Source: an uncultured Bacteroidota bacterium
GTDB lineage: Bacteria > Bacteroidota > Bacteroidia > Flavobacteriales > UBA7312
Direction of reading: 5' to 3'
Assembly (NCBI GenBank): GCA_902580855.1
Contig: CACHMF010000007.1
Location: 1 to 53,453 of the forward strand
Length of the DNA: 53,453 bases
In this document: piece by piece, positions 37,868-47,135 of the stretch
Numbering within the stretch: position 1 is the stretch's first letter
Layout of the letters: each line of letters starts with the position of its first letter
Notes under the pieces: generated by a model
The model's input: only the letters and a program-made list of their open reading frames with translations
What the model was told of the DNA's origin: nothing
The model's database searches: none
Translations under genes and position numbers: made by a program

Positions 37868-38863
37868 ATGGAATGGAGTGATGAAATTAAAGGAAAGGTA
37901 GAAAAGCTAGAGAAAAAATATGCTGCATCGGGTCAAGATTTAGGCTCTTACCTTGATGGTTTGTTGTACACTAATCCCTTACATTATTGGGACTACACCT
38001 GTATAGATACACTATTAAGCTTGCAGCATCCCAAAACTGATTTTCCTGATGAGGAAATCTTTATCATTTACCATCAAATTACAGAGTTATACTTTAAATT
38101 AGCACTAAATGAGATTGAGCAAATAGCTCACAATGGAAAAAATATTTCGAATGAAGGACAAGATTTAGGTTGGAAGAATCGTTTGGAAGTAGAATTTTTT
38201 ATCGCTCGTGTAAAGCGTATTAATAATTATTTTGAGGCGCTTTCGAAATCTTTTGGTATCATGGTACACGGCATGGAGAAAGAACAATTTTTGAAATTTC
38301 GCATGTCTTTGTTACCAGCCAGTGGGTTTCAATCGGCTCAATATCGAATGATAGAAATCTGTACAACAGACATCAATAATCTTACACAAAAAGACATTCG
38401 TGACTCTCTTAAAGGAAAGCCGATTTCAGAGCAGGCGCAGCATTTTTATTGGATGGAAGGATCGATAGAAGTCGAGACGGGTAAAAAAACCCAAATGCTA
38501 GAAAATTTCGTAAAGAAATATATGGATAAGTTTATTCAAACTGCTGAAGCATATAAGGGTAAAAACTTGTTAGCAAAATACCAATCGTTAACAGTTGAGG
38601 AGCAACAAAATGAAGTACTCATTACCGAGCTTCGTCAGTTAGATTTAAATATTAATGTTAACTGGCCATTGGTACATTATAAATCAGCTGTTCGTTATTT
38701 AAGTCAAGACAAAAATGATGTGCGTGCAACAGGAGGAACTAATTGGCAAAAGTATTTACCTCCTCGTTTTCAGAAACGCATTTTCTTTCCAGGGCTTTGG
38801 TCGGAAGAGGAACAAGAAAATTGGGGAAGACAATGGGTGTTAAACGCACTAAAAGGCGTATAA
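37868..38863 (+). CDS. Tryptophan 2,3-dioxygenase family protein (divergent)
   Basis: YTNPLHYWDYTCIDTLLSLQHPKTDFPDEEIFIIYHQITELYFKLALNEIEQI; FRMSLLPASGFQSAQYRMIE; RATGGTNWQKYLP; start at MEWSDE (37868). Confidence 0.87.
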   Translation: MEWSDEIKGKVEKLEKKYAASGQDLGSYLDGLLYTNPLHYWDYTCIDTLLSLQHPKTDFPDEEIFIIYHQITELYFKLALNEIEQIAHNGKNISNEGQDLGWKNRLEVEFFIARVKRINNYFEALSKSFGIMVHGMEKEQFLKFRMSLLPASGFQSAQYRMIEICTTDINNLTQKDIRDSLKGKPISEQAQHFYWMEGSIEVETGKKTQMLENFVKKYMDKFIQTAEAYKGKNLLAKYQSLTVEEQQNEVLITELRQLDLNINVNWPLVHYKSAVRYLSQDKNDVRATGGTNWQKYLPPRFQKRIFFPGLWSEEEQENWGRQWVLNALKGV

Positions 38864-40102
38864 ATGAGTGATTGGAATATGTTTCTGAAGACGTTTTTCG
38901 TCGGTTTTATTTTTATTTGTTTAGTTGCTTGTGGCAATGGTAATAGTTTGGAAAAAACAATTGAAGTGCCGGTGCAAACTTATGAATACGGTATAGCTGT
39001 TGATTCTTTTTCGGTAGTGAAAGGACAGGTAGAGCCTGGACAAACGCTTGGAGCTATTCTGTATCTACATCACATTGATCATCCAAAAATTGATAAGATT
39101 GTAAGAGCATCTAAAGATGTTTTTGATTTTCGTACAGCCCGTGCTGGAAAAAACTATACGGTGTTATGTAGCAATGATTCTGCTGAAATAGCGAAGTGCT
39201 TTATATATGAGGAGTCTTCTACCGATTATGTAGTGTTCGATTTCCGCGATTCTATTTATGTATACAGAGGTCAAAAAGAAATTGACGTACGAATTCGTGA
39301 GGCTAGTGGTCATATAGAATCTTCTTTATGGAATGCTTTGATGGCTAGTAATATGAGTCCTGCCTTAGTAATGGAGCTTTCAAGTATTTACGCTTGGACT
39401 ATCGATTTTTTCCGAATCCAAAAGGGAGATCATTTCAGGGTGGTTTATGAAGAGAAATATGTAGAGGATGAGTTTATAGGAATCGGTCGTATTTGGGCGT
39501 CAGAGTTCAATCACTCAAATGAAGATTTTTATGCTTTCTACTTTCAGGAAGATGAAAACTTTGGTGATTACTTTGATGAAAATGGAGGGACGTTGCGTAA
39601 GGCATTTTTACGTGCTCCATTAAATTATTCTCGCATCAGTTCTCGCTATAGTAAGCGTAGAAGACACCCTGTAACAGGTCGTGTAAAACCACATTTAGGA
39701 ACTGACTACGCAGCCCCAAAAGGAACACCTATTTTATCTACTGCTAATGGAACAGTAACAGAAGCGCGCTACAAAAAAAATAACGGTAATTATGTTAAAG
39801 TACGCCACAACAGTACTTATACCACGCAGTATTTGCATATGAGTAAAATCAAATCGGGTATCAAGCCTGGAGTATTCGTGAAGCAAGGCGAAGTGATTGG
39901 TTATGTAGGAAGCACAGGACTTGCCACAGGACCTCATGTTTGTTATCGTTTTTGGAAAAATGGTGTACAAGTTGACCCTTACAAACAAAAGCTTCCTCCA
40001 TCAGACCCTGTAAAAGAAGAAAATCGAGCGGCTTACGAAGTAGTAAAAGATAGTATGATGCTAGTTTTACAAGAGATTCCTTTAGAAATTACTACTGAAT
40101 AA
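38864..40102 (+). CDS. M23 family metallopeptidase, probable lipoprotein
   Basis: Lipobox CLVACG; HLGTDYAAPKGTPILSTANGTV; TGPHVCYRFWKNG. Confidence 0.9.
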   Translation: MSDWNMFLKTFFVGFIFICLVACGNGNSLEKTIEVPVQTYEYGIAVDSFSVVKGQVEPGQTLGAILYLHHIDHPKIDKIVRASKDVFDFRTARAGKNYTVLCSNDSAEIAKCFIYEESSTDYVVFDFRDSIYVYRGQKEIDVRIREASGHIESSLWNALMASNMSPALVMELSSIYAWTIDFFRIQKGDHFRVVYEEKYVEDEFIGIGRIWASEFNHSNEDFYAFYFQEDENFGDYFDENGGTLRKAFLRAPLNYSRISSRYSKRRRHPVTGRVKPHLGTDYAAPKGTPILSTANGTVTEARYKKNNGNYVKVRHNSTYTTQYLHMSKIKSGIKPGVFVKQGEVIGYVGSTGLATGPHVCYRFWKNGVQVDPYKQKLPPSDPVKEENRAAYEVVKDSMMLVLQEIPLEITTE

Positions 40103-40162
40103 GTAATCCTTCTGCTTAGACATTCGGAGATTAGCATGCAATAACGTAATTTAGCTAACGAC

Positions 40163-43100
40163 ATGCGCTTATTATTACTCATTACATCAATTTTATGTAG
40201 CCCATTTTCTTGGGCGGATGCACCTTATTTTATTAAGAATAAAGGACAGTGGAATCAGCAAGCTATAGCAAAAGCAGATATTCCAGGAGGCGCTATTTTT
40301 TTAGAAGATAAAGCAATCACCTATCATTTTATTAACCAAAGTCACCTAGCACATGCGCATGATAAAAAAGAAGTTTACGAAGAATTAAACGGTCATGCAA
40401 TACAGTGGCGATTTGTCAATAGTCAAAAAGCAAAAATCAGTTATGGAAATCCTAAAGAAGGGCGCTTGCATTATTTTGTAAGTGGAATTTCGGCTTCTAA
40501 TTTACAACGCTATCAAGAAGTGATTTATAAAGGAGTTTATCATAAAATAGATTACAGAATTTACACTTATGGTGATGGCTTAAAGTATGATTGGGTGGTA
40601 GCCCCTAGAGCAAATCCTAACAAAATACGAATGGAGTTGGAAGGGGTTGAAGATGTTTTTTTACTAGAGGGAAGACTACATATTAGAACTTCTGTAAACG
40701 AGATTATAGAAGAAAAGCCTTTTGCATATCAATACATTAACGGACAAAAAGTGGAGGTGGCTTGCTCATTTGTTTGGAGGCAAAACAAACTATCTTTCGA
40801 TTTCCCAAATGGCTATGATAAATCCAAAGAATTAGTAATTGATCCTATCTTAATATTCTCTTCGTATTCAGGTTCTACAGCCAATAACTTTGGCTACACT
40901 GCTACTTATGATGATTATGGTTTTTTATATTCGGGAGGGACCTCTTTTAATATTGGATATCCTACAACATTTGGGGCATATTCAATCAACTATAACGGAG
41001 GAATAGGAGGTACAGATATTGTATTAAGTAAATACGATACTACCGGAACATTTTTGCTGTACTCAACTTATTTGGGAGGCGCAGGAGATGAGGTGCCACA
41101 TAGTTTAATCGTTCATGAGAATGAGCTATATATGATGGGGACTTCAGGTTCTAATGACTTTCCAACAACAATTGGTTGTTTTGATAATACCTTTAATGGT
41201 GGAACTCCTTTAGCTGCAGGGGGAGTTGGTATTAATTATAGTAATGGTTGTGATATTGTTGTCAGTCGATTTTCTACTGATGGCTCACAGCTTTTATCTT
41301 CCACATACATTGGAGGAAGCTTTAATGACGGTTTCAATAGCGCAAATGATTTAAGATACAACTATGCCGATCAAATGCGTGGTGAAATTGATTTTGACAG
41401 TCAGGGTAATTGTTACATTGCATCTAGTACACAGTCTAACGATTTTCCAATTGTTAGTAGTTTAATACAACCTGTTCTTCAAGGCGTGCAAGATGGTGTT
41501 ATAGTAAAAATGGATAGTGACCTAACTAGTATTCAATGGAGTAGTTTTTGGGGAGGATCAAATAATGATGCGATTTACTCATTATCTTTTAATTCTTTAG
41601 ATGAAATTTTTGTTTGTGGAGGAACTAAGTCTAGCAACTTTCAAACCACTGCTGATGCACACGAATCAGACTATATTGGAGGTAGTGTAGATGCTTTTGT
41701 TAGTCGATTTAGTCAAGATGGAAGTAGTTTATTGAACTCTACTTTTTTCGGTTCAGAAGAGTATGACCAAGCATATTTTATTGAGCTAGATGCTACCGAT
41801 TCTGTTTATATTTATGGACAAACATTAGCACCGGCTAATACACTTATTTATAATGCAGCTTTTGCAGAACCTAATAGTGGACAGTTTGTAGCAAAGTTCA
41901 GTGAAGATTTATCTGTTTTGGAATTCTCTACGGTTTTTGGGTCAAGTTCAGGCGCAATAGATATTTCACCAACAGCTTTTTTGGTAGATGTTTGTAACCG
42001 TATATATTGTTCTGGTTGGGGTGGAAAAACAAATGATATTGTAAATGGAGGGCCAGGTGGACATACGGCTGACCTAACAACCACTAATGGAGCTTTTCAA
42101 GAGACAACCGATAGTAGTGATTTTTACCTAATAATTATAGAAGATAATGCCAATACGCTTTCTTATGCGACTTTCTTTGGAGGTAACTTAGCTGCCGAAC
42201 ATGTGGATGGTGGAACAAGTAGGTTTGATAGGAAAGGAGTGGTGTATCAATCTGTGTGTGCGGGTTGTGGTGGATTTTCAGACTTTCCCACTACACCAGG
42301 AGCTGTTTCTACCACCAATAATGCGTCTTGTAACAATGCTGTTTTTAAGTTTGACCCAGAATTTCCTTTAACAATTGCCAACTTTACAGCACCAGATGTT
42401 ACTTGTGATAATGAAGTGCAATTCAACAATTTGAGTTTTGGAAACAACACTTATTGGTGGGATTTTGGCGATGGACAAAATTCATCAGTAGAAAATCCAA
42501 ATCATATTTATGTAAACCCTGGAATTTATGAGGTAAAGCTTTACACAAGTGATCCAAACTCATGTAATTTACTAGATAGCATAAGTAAGTATGTAGAAAT
42601 ACGAACGCATCAATCACAGCAGTTAGATAGTTTATTTATCTGTAAAGGAGAAACTGTTCAATTGGACTTCTCAACGCAAGTAGATTTCACTTATAATTGG
42701 AATCCATCGTTATATTTAGATGATCCAAATAGCATTAGTCCAATTGCACAACCGGAAGACAGTATTCATTATTACTTAATTGGAAATTTAGGAGATTGTT
42801 ATGATACGCTTTCTCAACACATTGCTGTTTTTGAAGTACCTTTAGAAATTGCTGCTCATCAGGAAATTTGTGGTAACCCTATTTGGCTTTTTGCAGAATC
42901 TAATGATGAGGCATCTTTAAAATGGTCTGTAAGTCCTACTTTTTCAGCGCCACAAAATGATAGTTTATTAGCTTTTTATCCGGGGAACTATTATGTAAAA
43001 GCAGAACAATATGGTTGCCAAACATTAGGGGCTACAGAAGTACGTTTAAGTCCAGATTGTTGTACAGAAGATAAAATCAAAATACCTAATGCATTTAGTC

Positions 43101-43351
43101 CAAATGGTGATGGGCAAAATGACACATTCTTCATTAAAGACGATTCTAATATTATAGAGTATCTGGAGTTAAAAATTTTCAATAGGTGGGGTCAGAAAGT
43201 ATTTCAAACTTCAAATAAACACGAAGCCTGGGATGGTTACTTTCAAGAAAAATTATTGAACACAGCAGTTTTTGATTATCATTTAAACATTAGGTGTATA
43301 GGCGGTCAAGAATCCTTCTTTAAAAAAGGAGACATAACATTGATTCGATGA
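40163..43351 (+). CDS. Large secreted protein with SBBP-like repeats, PKD domain and gliding-motility-associated (T9SS type B) C-terminal domain
   Basis: Repeated STYLGG/GGxxDAFVSRF segments; WDFGDGQNSSVENPNHIYVNPGIYEVKL (PKD); IPNAFSPNGDGQNDTFFI...LKIFNRWGQKVFQT...WDGYFQ C-terminus. Confidence 0.92.
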   Translation: MRLLLLITSILCSPFSWADAPYFIKNKGQWNQQAIAKADIPGGAIFLEDKAITYHFINQSHLAHAHDKKEVYEELNGHAIQWRFVNSQKAKISYGNPKEGRLHYFVSGISASNLQRYQEVIYKGVYHKIDYRIYTYGDGLKYDWVVAPRANPNKIRMELEGVEDVFLLEGRLHIRTSVNEIIEEKPFAYQYINGQKVEVACSFVWRQNKLSFDFPNGYDKSKELVIDPILIFSSYSGSTANNFGYTATYDDYGFLYSGGTSFNIGYPTTFGAYSINYNGGIGGTDIVLSKYDTTGTFLLYSTYLGGAGDEVPHSLIVHENELYMMGTSGSNDFPTTIGCFDNTFNGGTPLAAGGVGINYSNGCDIVVSRFSTDGSQLLSSTYIGGSFNDGFNSANDLRYNYADQMRGEIDFDSQGNCYIASSTQSNDFPIVSSLIQPVLQGVQDGVIVKMDSDLTSIQWSSFWGGSNNDAIYSLSFNSLDEIFVCGGTKSSNFQTTADAHESDYIGGSVDAFVSRFSQDGSSLLNSTFFGSEEYDQAYFIELDATDSVYIYGQTLAPANTLIYNAAFAEPNSGQFVAKFSEDLSVLEFSTVFGSSSGAIDISPTAFLVDVCNRIYCSGWGGKTNDIVNGGPGGHTADLTTTNGAFQETTDSSDFYLIIIEDNANTLSYATFFGGNLAAEHVDGGTSRFDRKGVVYQSVCAGCGGFSDFPTTPGAVSTTNNASCNNAVFKFDPEFPLTIANFTAPDVTCDNEVQFNNLSFGNNTYWWDFGDGQNSSVENPNHIYVNPGIYEVKLYTSDPNSCNLLDSISKYVEIRTHQSQQLDSLFICKGETVQLDFSTQVDFTYNWNPSLYLDDPNSISPIAQPEDSIHYYLIGNLGDCYDTLSQHIAVFEVPLEIAAHQEICGNPIWLFAESNDEASLKWSVSPTFSAPQNDSLLAFYPGNYYVKAEQYGCQTLGATEVRLSPDCCTEDKIKIPNAFSPNGDGQNDTFFIKDDSNIIEYLELKIFNRWGQKVFQTSNKHEAWDGYFQEKLLNTAVFDYHLNIRCIGGQESFFKKGDITLIR

Positions 43352-44277
43352 AAAGGTTAACTATTATATTCTTCTTTTTTCCGTGTTTGTTGTGGTCGCA
43401 AGATATTCATTTTACTCAATGGATGCTTCACCCTGTTTTTTCTAACCCTGCTAATAGTGGTTTTTTTTACGGAGAGTATAGAATTCATGCTCAACAGCGT
43501 TCGCAATGGGGAAGCGTAAGTGTTCCATTTACAAGTACTTCTTTAGCAATGGATATGAGTTTGAAAGGAGTGGGTTTAGGTGGGCAGTTGTTATTAGATC
43601 ATGCAGGAACTTCAAGTCTGTCCACAACCCAATTTAATTTGACAGGGGCCTATCAATTAGGAACTTGGAGGGGGGGGGTTCAACTAGGACTTGCGCAGCG
43701 GAGTATTGACTATTCGAATTTATTATTTCCTGACGTAAATGAATCTTTCGCTTCAGAATCTAAAAGTTTTTTAGATGTTGGTGTGGGAGTTTTGAAAACA
43801 ATTGAAATGAGTTTTGATAAGTCTTTAGAATTGGGGATGACTCATTTTCATCTTAACAAACCTAATACATCCTTTACAGAAAATACAGATAAATTACCAA
43901 TGCGCCATCAATTACAAGCTAACTTATTTTGGCAGTTTTCCAATTATTGGGAGTTACAGCCAAGTTTAATGTATCAACAACAAGGCGTGTCTCGAGAGTT
44001 ATTTTTTGGCACGAGAGTTCAAGTTGACATTAGTGATTACTATCAAAGAAACATTAAACTTATTAGTGGAGCAATGTTTCGATTGGGCGATGCAGTTAGC
44101 ATACTGTTAGGCGCAAAAATAGAAGATACACATCTTGCATTGAGCTACGATTGGAATGTGTCCGATTTAGTGCCCGCAAGTAATGGTTTAGGTGCATGGG
44201 AAATTTCATTTACGCATATTCTTCAACAACAAATTCCAAAAAGACCGGGTTACAAAGTTTGTCCGATTTATCTATGA
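43348..44277 (+). CDS. PorP/SprF family type IX secretion system membrane protein
   Basis: QDIHFTQWMLHPVFSNPANSGFFYGEYRIHAQQRSQWGSVSVPFTSTSLAMDM. Confidence 0.93.
   Translation: MKRLTIIFFFFPCLLWSQDIHFTQWMLHPVFSNPANSGFFYGEYRIHAQQRSQWGSVSVPFTSTSLAMDMSLKGVGLGGQLLLDHAGTSSLSTTQFNLTGAYQLGTWRGGVQLGLAQRSIDYSNLLFPDVNESFASESKSFLDVGVGVLKTIEMSFDKSLELGMTHFHLNKPNTSFTENTDKLPMRHQLQANLFWQFSNYWELQPSLMYQQQGVSRELFFGTRVQVDISDYYQRNIKLISGAMFRLGDAVSILLGAKIEDTHLALSYDWNVSDLVPASNGLGAWEISFTHILQQQIPKRPGYKVCPIYL
43670..43678. repeat. G9 homopolymer inside the PorP/SprF-like gene
   Basis: TGGA-GGGGGGGGG-TTCAA, encoding W-R-G-G-V. Confidence 0.95.
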
Positions 44278-46151
44278 TTCGCTATTGTTACATACTATTG
44301 TTTTTTTTTATTGCTGGTATTTCATTTGGTCAAAGCAAGCAAGTATTGTTGCGAGAAGCGGACTACTATTTCTCGCAGCAAGATTTTTATGCAGCATCTC
44401 ATTTTTTCGAGTTAGCTTATCAAAAAGACAGTGGAGATTTACAACAATGGTGGAAAATGGCAGAAGTGTATCGATTTACTTTTCAGTATGATTTAGCTGC
44501 ACAATTTTACCGCAAAGTTTATCAAAAAGATAGAGCATTAAACTATCCTAATGTACAATTATGGGAGGGAGTTATGCTTAAACAATCTGATGATTATGAA
44601 CGAGCAATCAAAACTCTACAATCATATTTGGAAAATCAAGTTAACCCTTCCAATTTTTATTATCGAAAAGGACTGATGGAGCTGAAAGGAGCTAATCTTG
44701 CAATTAGTTTGCAAAACACAGAAACGATTGTACAGCATTTGAGCGAAAACATTAACTCCAAGGTATCTGATTTTGCACCCTTTGCTTTAGGTGATTCGGT
44801 ACTTTATTTTTCTTCTTTGGAAAAAGGAGATGGTACAGAAACGGAACAATTATTAGGGCATCATAGCAAATTGTTAAAATCAGAGAATCAACAATTAGCA
44901 GAGGTTTTAAGAGTGTTTAACACTCCAGATTACCACTTAGGCAACATCAGTTTTAACCCAACTGCCGATGAGGTGTTTTTTACTAAGTGTAAAACAGAAA
45001 AAGAAGGCATGCGTTGTGCTATTTATTCGGCTAAATTACTAAATGGTTTATGGGAAAATCCACAACAAATGTCATCAGAAATTAATAAACCGAATACGAC
45101 CAATACTCATCCTCAATGGGCATTTTGGAAAGAACAAGAAGGATTATTTTTCACTTCTAATAGAAAGGGCGGGTGGGGAGGTATGGATATTTGGTTCGCA
45201 CCTAAAGAAGGTGTTGCTACGAACCTTGGTGGCACGATCAATACAACGGGAGATGAGGTGACGCCATTCTATCATTCGGTTGAACAAAAGCTATACTTCA
45301 GCTCTGATTTTCATCCAGGAATTGGTGGGTTCGATATTTTTCAAACAACTTGGGATAATGAATGGGGAGTAGTAGAAAATGTAGGAAAACCACTAAATAG
45401 CTCACACAATGATTTGTACTACAATAGTCGCATCGACAATCCCTTGAAGGGATATCTTAGCTCTAACCGAAAAGGTTCTTTGTTTGTAGACAAAGAAAGC
45501 TGTTGCAATGATATTTATGCATTTGAGAAGCCAGAAGATTGTATTTGTGAGCGAGTGGATAGTTTAGCCAAACAAATGCAGCTTAACTTACCCATTAGTT
45601 TATACTTCCATAATGATGAGCCAAATCCAAATAGTAGAGACACAGTTTCAGAAGTAAATTATGAAGATTCCTTTCGAGAATATTATTTGATGAGGGAGCA
45701 GTATAAACAGCGTTTTGGACAAGTATTGGCTGGAAATTTAAAAACTTCGGCAGAACAAGAAATGCAAGTGTTTTTTGAACATTCTATCCGGAAAGGATTT
45801 GAGCAATTGGAAACCTTTGCAATCCAATTACAACTAGCCATGGATTTGGAAGCATCTGTTGAAATAAAGATAAAAGGCTTTACAAGTCCGTTGAATGATA
45901 CGGAGTATAACATGGCTTTAGCAAAGAGAAGAATCAATAGTATTCAGAATTATTTATACACCTACCAAAATGGAATTTTCTTGCCATATATAAAAAACGG
46001 ACAACTTAAAATAACAGAACTTCCATTTGGAGAGAGTCAAGTAAAAATAGGTGTAAGTGATAATCCAAACGATAGAAGGCAATCGGTTTATAGCATAGCT
46101 GCTGCTCGAGAAAGAAGGATAGAGATACAATCTATCTCTTTCCAGTTTTAG
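44274..46151 (+). CDS. TPR/WD40-like (PD40) protein with OmpA-like C-terminus, PorE-like
   Basis: TPR-like N-terminus, LYFSSDFHPGIGGFDIFQT PD40-type segments, C-terminal VEIKIKGFTSPLNDTEYNMALAKRRINSIQNYL; ATG overlaps the upstream TGA. Confidence 0.8.
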   Translation: MIRYCYILLFFFIAGISFGQSKQVLLREADYYFSQQDFYAASHFFELAYQKDSGDLQQWWKMAEVYRFTFQYDLAAQFYRKVYQKDRALNYPNVQLWEGVMLKQSDDYERAIKTLQSYLENQVNPSNFYYRKGLMELKGANLAISLQNTETIVQHLSENINSKVSDFAPFALGDSVLYFSSLEKGDGTETEQLLGHHSKLLKSENQQLAEVLRVFNTPDYHLGNISFNPTADEVFFTKCKTEKEGMRCAIYSAKLLNGLWENPQQMSSEINKPNTTNTHPQWAFWKEQEGLFFTSNRKGGWGGMDIWFAPKEGVATNLGGTINTTGDEVTPFYHSVEQKLYFSSDFHPGIGGFDIFQTTWDNEWGVVENVGKPLNSSHNDLYYNSRIDNPLKGYLSSNRKGSLFVDKESCCNDIYAFEKPEDCICERVDSLAKQMQLNLPISLYFHNDEPNPNSRDTVSEVNYEDSFREYYLMREQYKQRFGQVLAGNLKTSAEQEMQVFFEHSIRKGFEQLETFAIQLQLAMDLEASVEIKIKGFTSPLNDTEYNMALAKRRINSIQNYLYTYQNGIFLPYIKNGQLKITELPFGESQVKIGVSDNPNDRRQSVYSIAAARERRIEIQSISFQF

Positions 46152-46235
46152 TTGAAAAAACTGTTCAAAAAACTCAAGAAAGCAATCTTAAGCTATAGTA
46201 GTTTTAGCTACTTTAGACATCACAATAAAAACACT

Positions 46236-47135
46236 ATGAAACCTACACTTTTGATATTGGCTGCAGGAATGGGAAGTCGTTATGGAGGCTTGAAGCAGAT
46301 TGATGGAATTGGCCCAAACGAAGAGCCAATTATCGAATATTCTATTTATGACGCCATAAACTCTGGATTTGGAAAAATTGTTTTTGTTATTAGAAAGGAG
46401 TTTAATGAGGCCTTTCGCTCTAGATTCGATCAATTTTCTGACCGCATTCAGATTGAGTATGTTTATCAGGAAGTTAATGTAAAAGTAGAAGGTATCGACA
46501 TTGTAGAGCGCACGAAACCATGGGGAACATCTCATGCGGTATTAGTAGCGAAAGATGTCATAAACGAACCTTTTGCTGTTATCAATGCAGATGATTATTA
46601 TGGTGCAGGTTCATTTAAGTTAATAGCTGATTTCTTGAAAAATGAATGTACTCCTAACCTAATGTCTATGGTTGGATATACGCTACATAATACCCTATCA
46701 GAGCATGGAACAGTAAATCGTGGTGTGTGTTCTGTTGATGAAAGTAATAACTTAATTGAAGTGATTGAGCGTGTTAAAATTGCTGTGCAAGATGGTAAAG
46801 TACAGTATAATATTGGTGCTGATGATCCGTGTGGAGAACTAGATGCAAACGCTAGTGTATCAATGAACTATTGGGGTTTCCATCCATCTATTTTCAAAGA
46901 AATAGAAGAGGGTCTTCACGCCTTTATGAAAGAAAATGCAAACAATCCAACAGCGGAATATTATATACCAAATATTGTAACAGATATTATTGTTTCTGGT
47001 AAGATGAAAGTACGTGTGATACCAACAAATGACAATTGGTTTGGGGTAACATATAAAGAGGACAAGCCAATGGCAGTGGCTGCTATCAATAAGCATATTA
47101 CTGCCGGAGTTTATCCAGAAAAATTGTGGAGTTAA
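46236..47135 (+). CDS. Sugar nucleotidyltransferase family protein
   Basis: PTLLILAAGMGSRYGGLKQIDGIGPNEEPIIEYSIYDAI...PFAVINADDYYG; start chosen at MKPTLLIL. Confidence 0.88.
   Translation: MKPTLLILAAGMGSRYGGLKQIDGIGPNEEPIIEYSIYDAINSGFGKIVFVIRKEFNEAFRSRFDQFSDRIQIEYVYQEVNVKVEGIDIVERTKPWGTSHAVLVAKDVINEPFAVINADDYYGAGSFKLIADFLKNECTPNLMSMVGYTLHNTLSEHGTVNRGVCSVDESNNLIEVIERVKIAVQDGKVQYNIGADDPCGELDANASVSMNYWGFHPSIFKEIEEGLHAFMKENANNPTAEYYIPNIVTDIIVSGKMKVRVIPTNDNWFGVTYKEDKPMAVAAINKHITAGVYPEKLWS

Noticed and set aside
44192-44491. 99-aa + ORF overlapping the PorP and OmpA-like genes
   Set aside because: Out-of-frame shadow of two well-supported CDSs.
46152-46235. TTG-initiated N-terminal extension of the nucleotidyltransferase
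   Set aside because: Conserved nucleotidyltransferase fold begins at MKPTLLILAAGMG (46236); the extension looks like untranslated leader.
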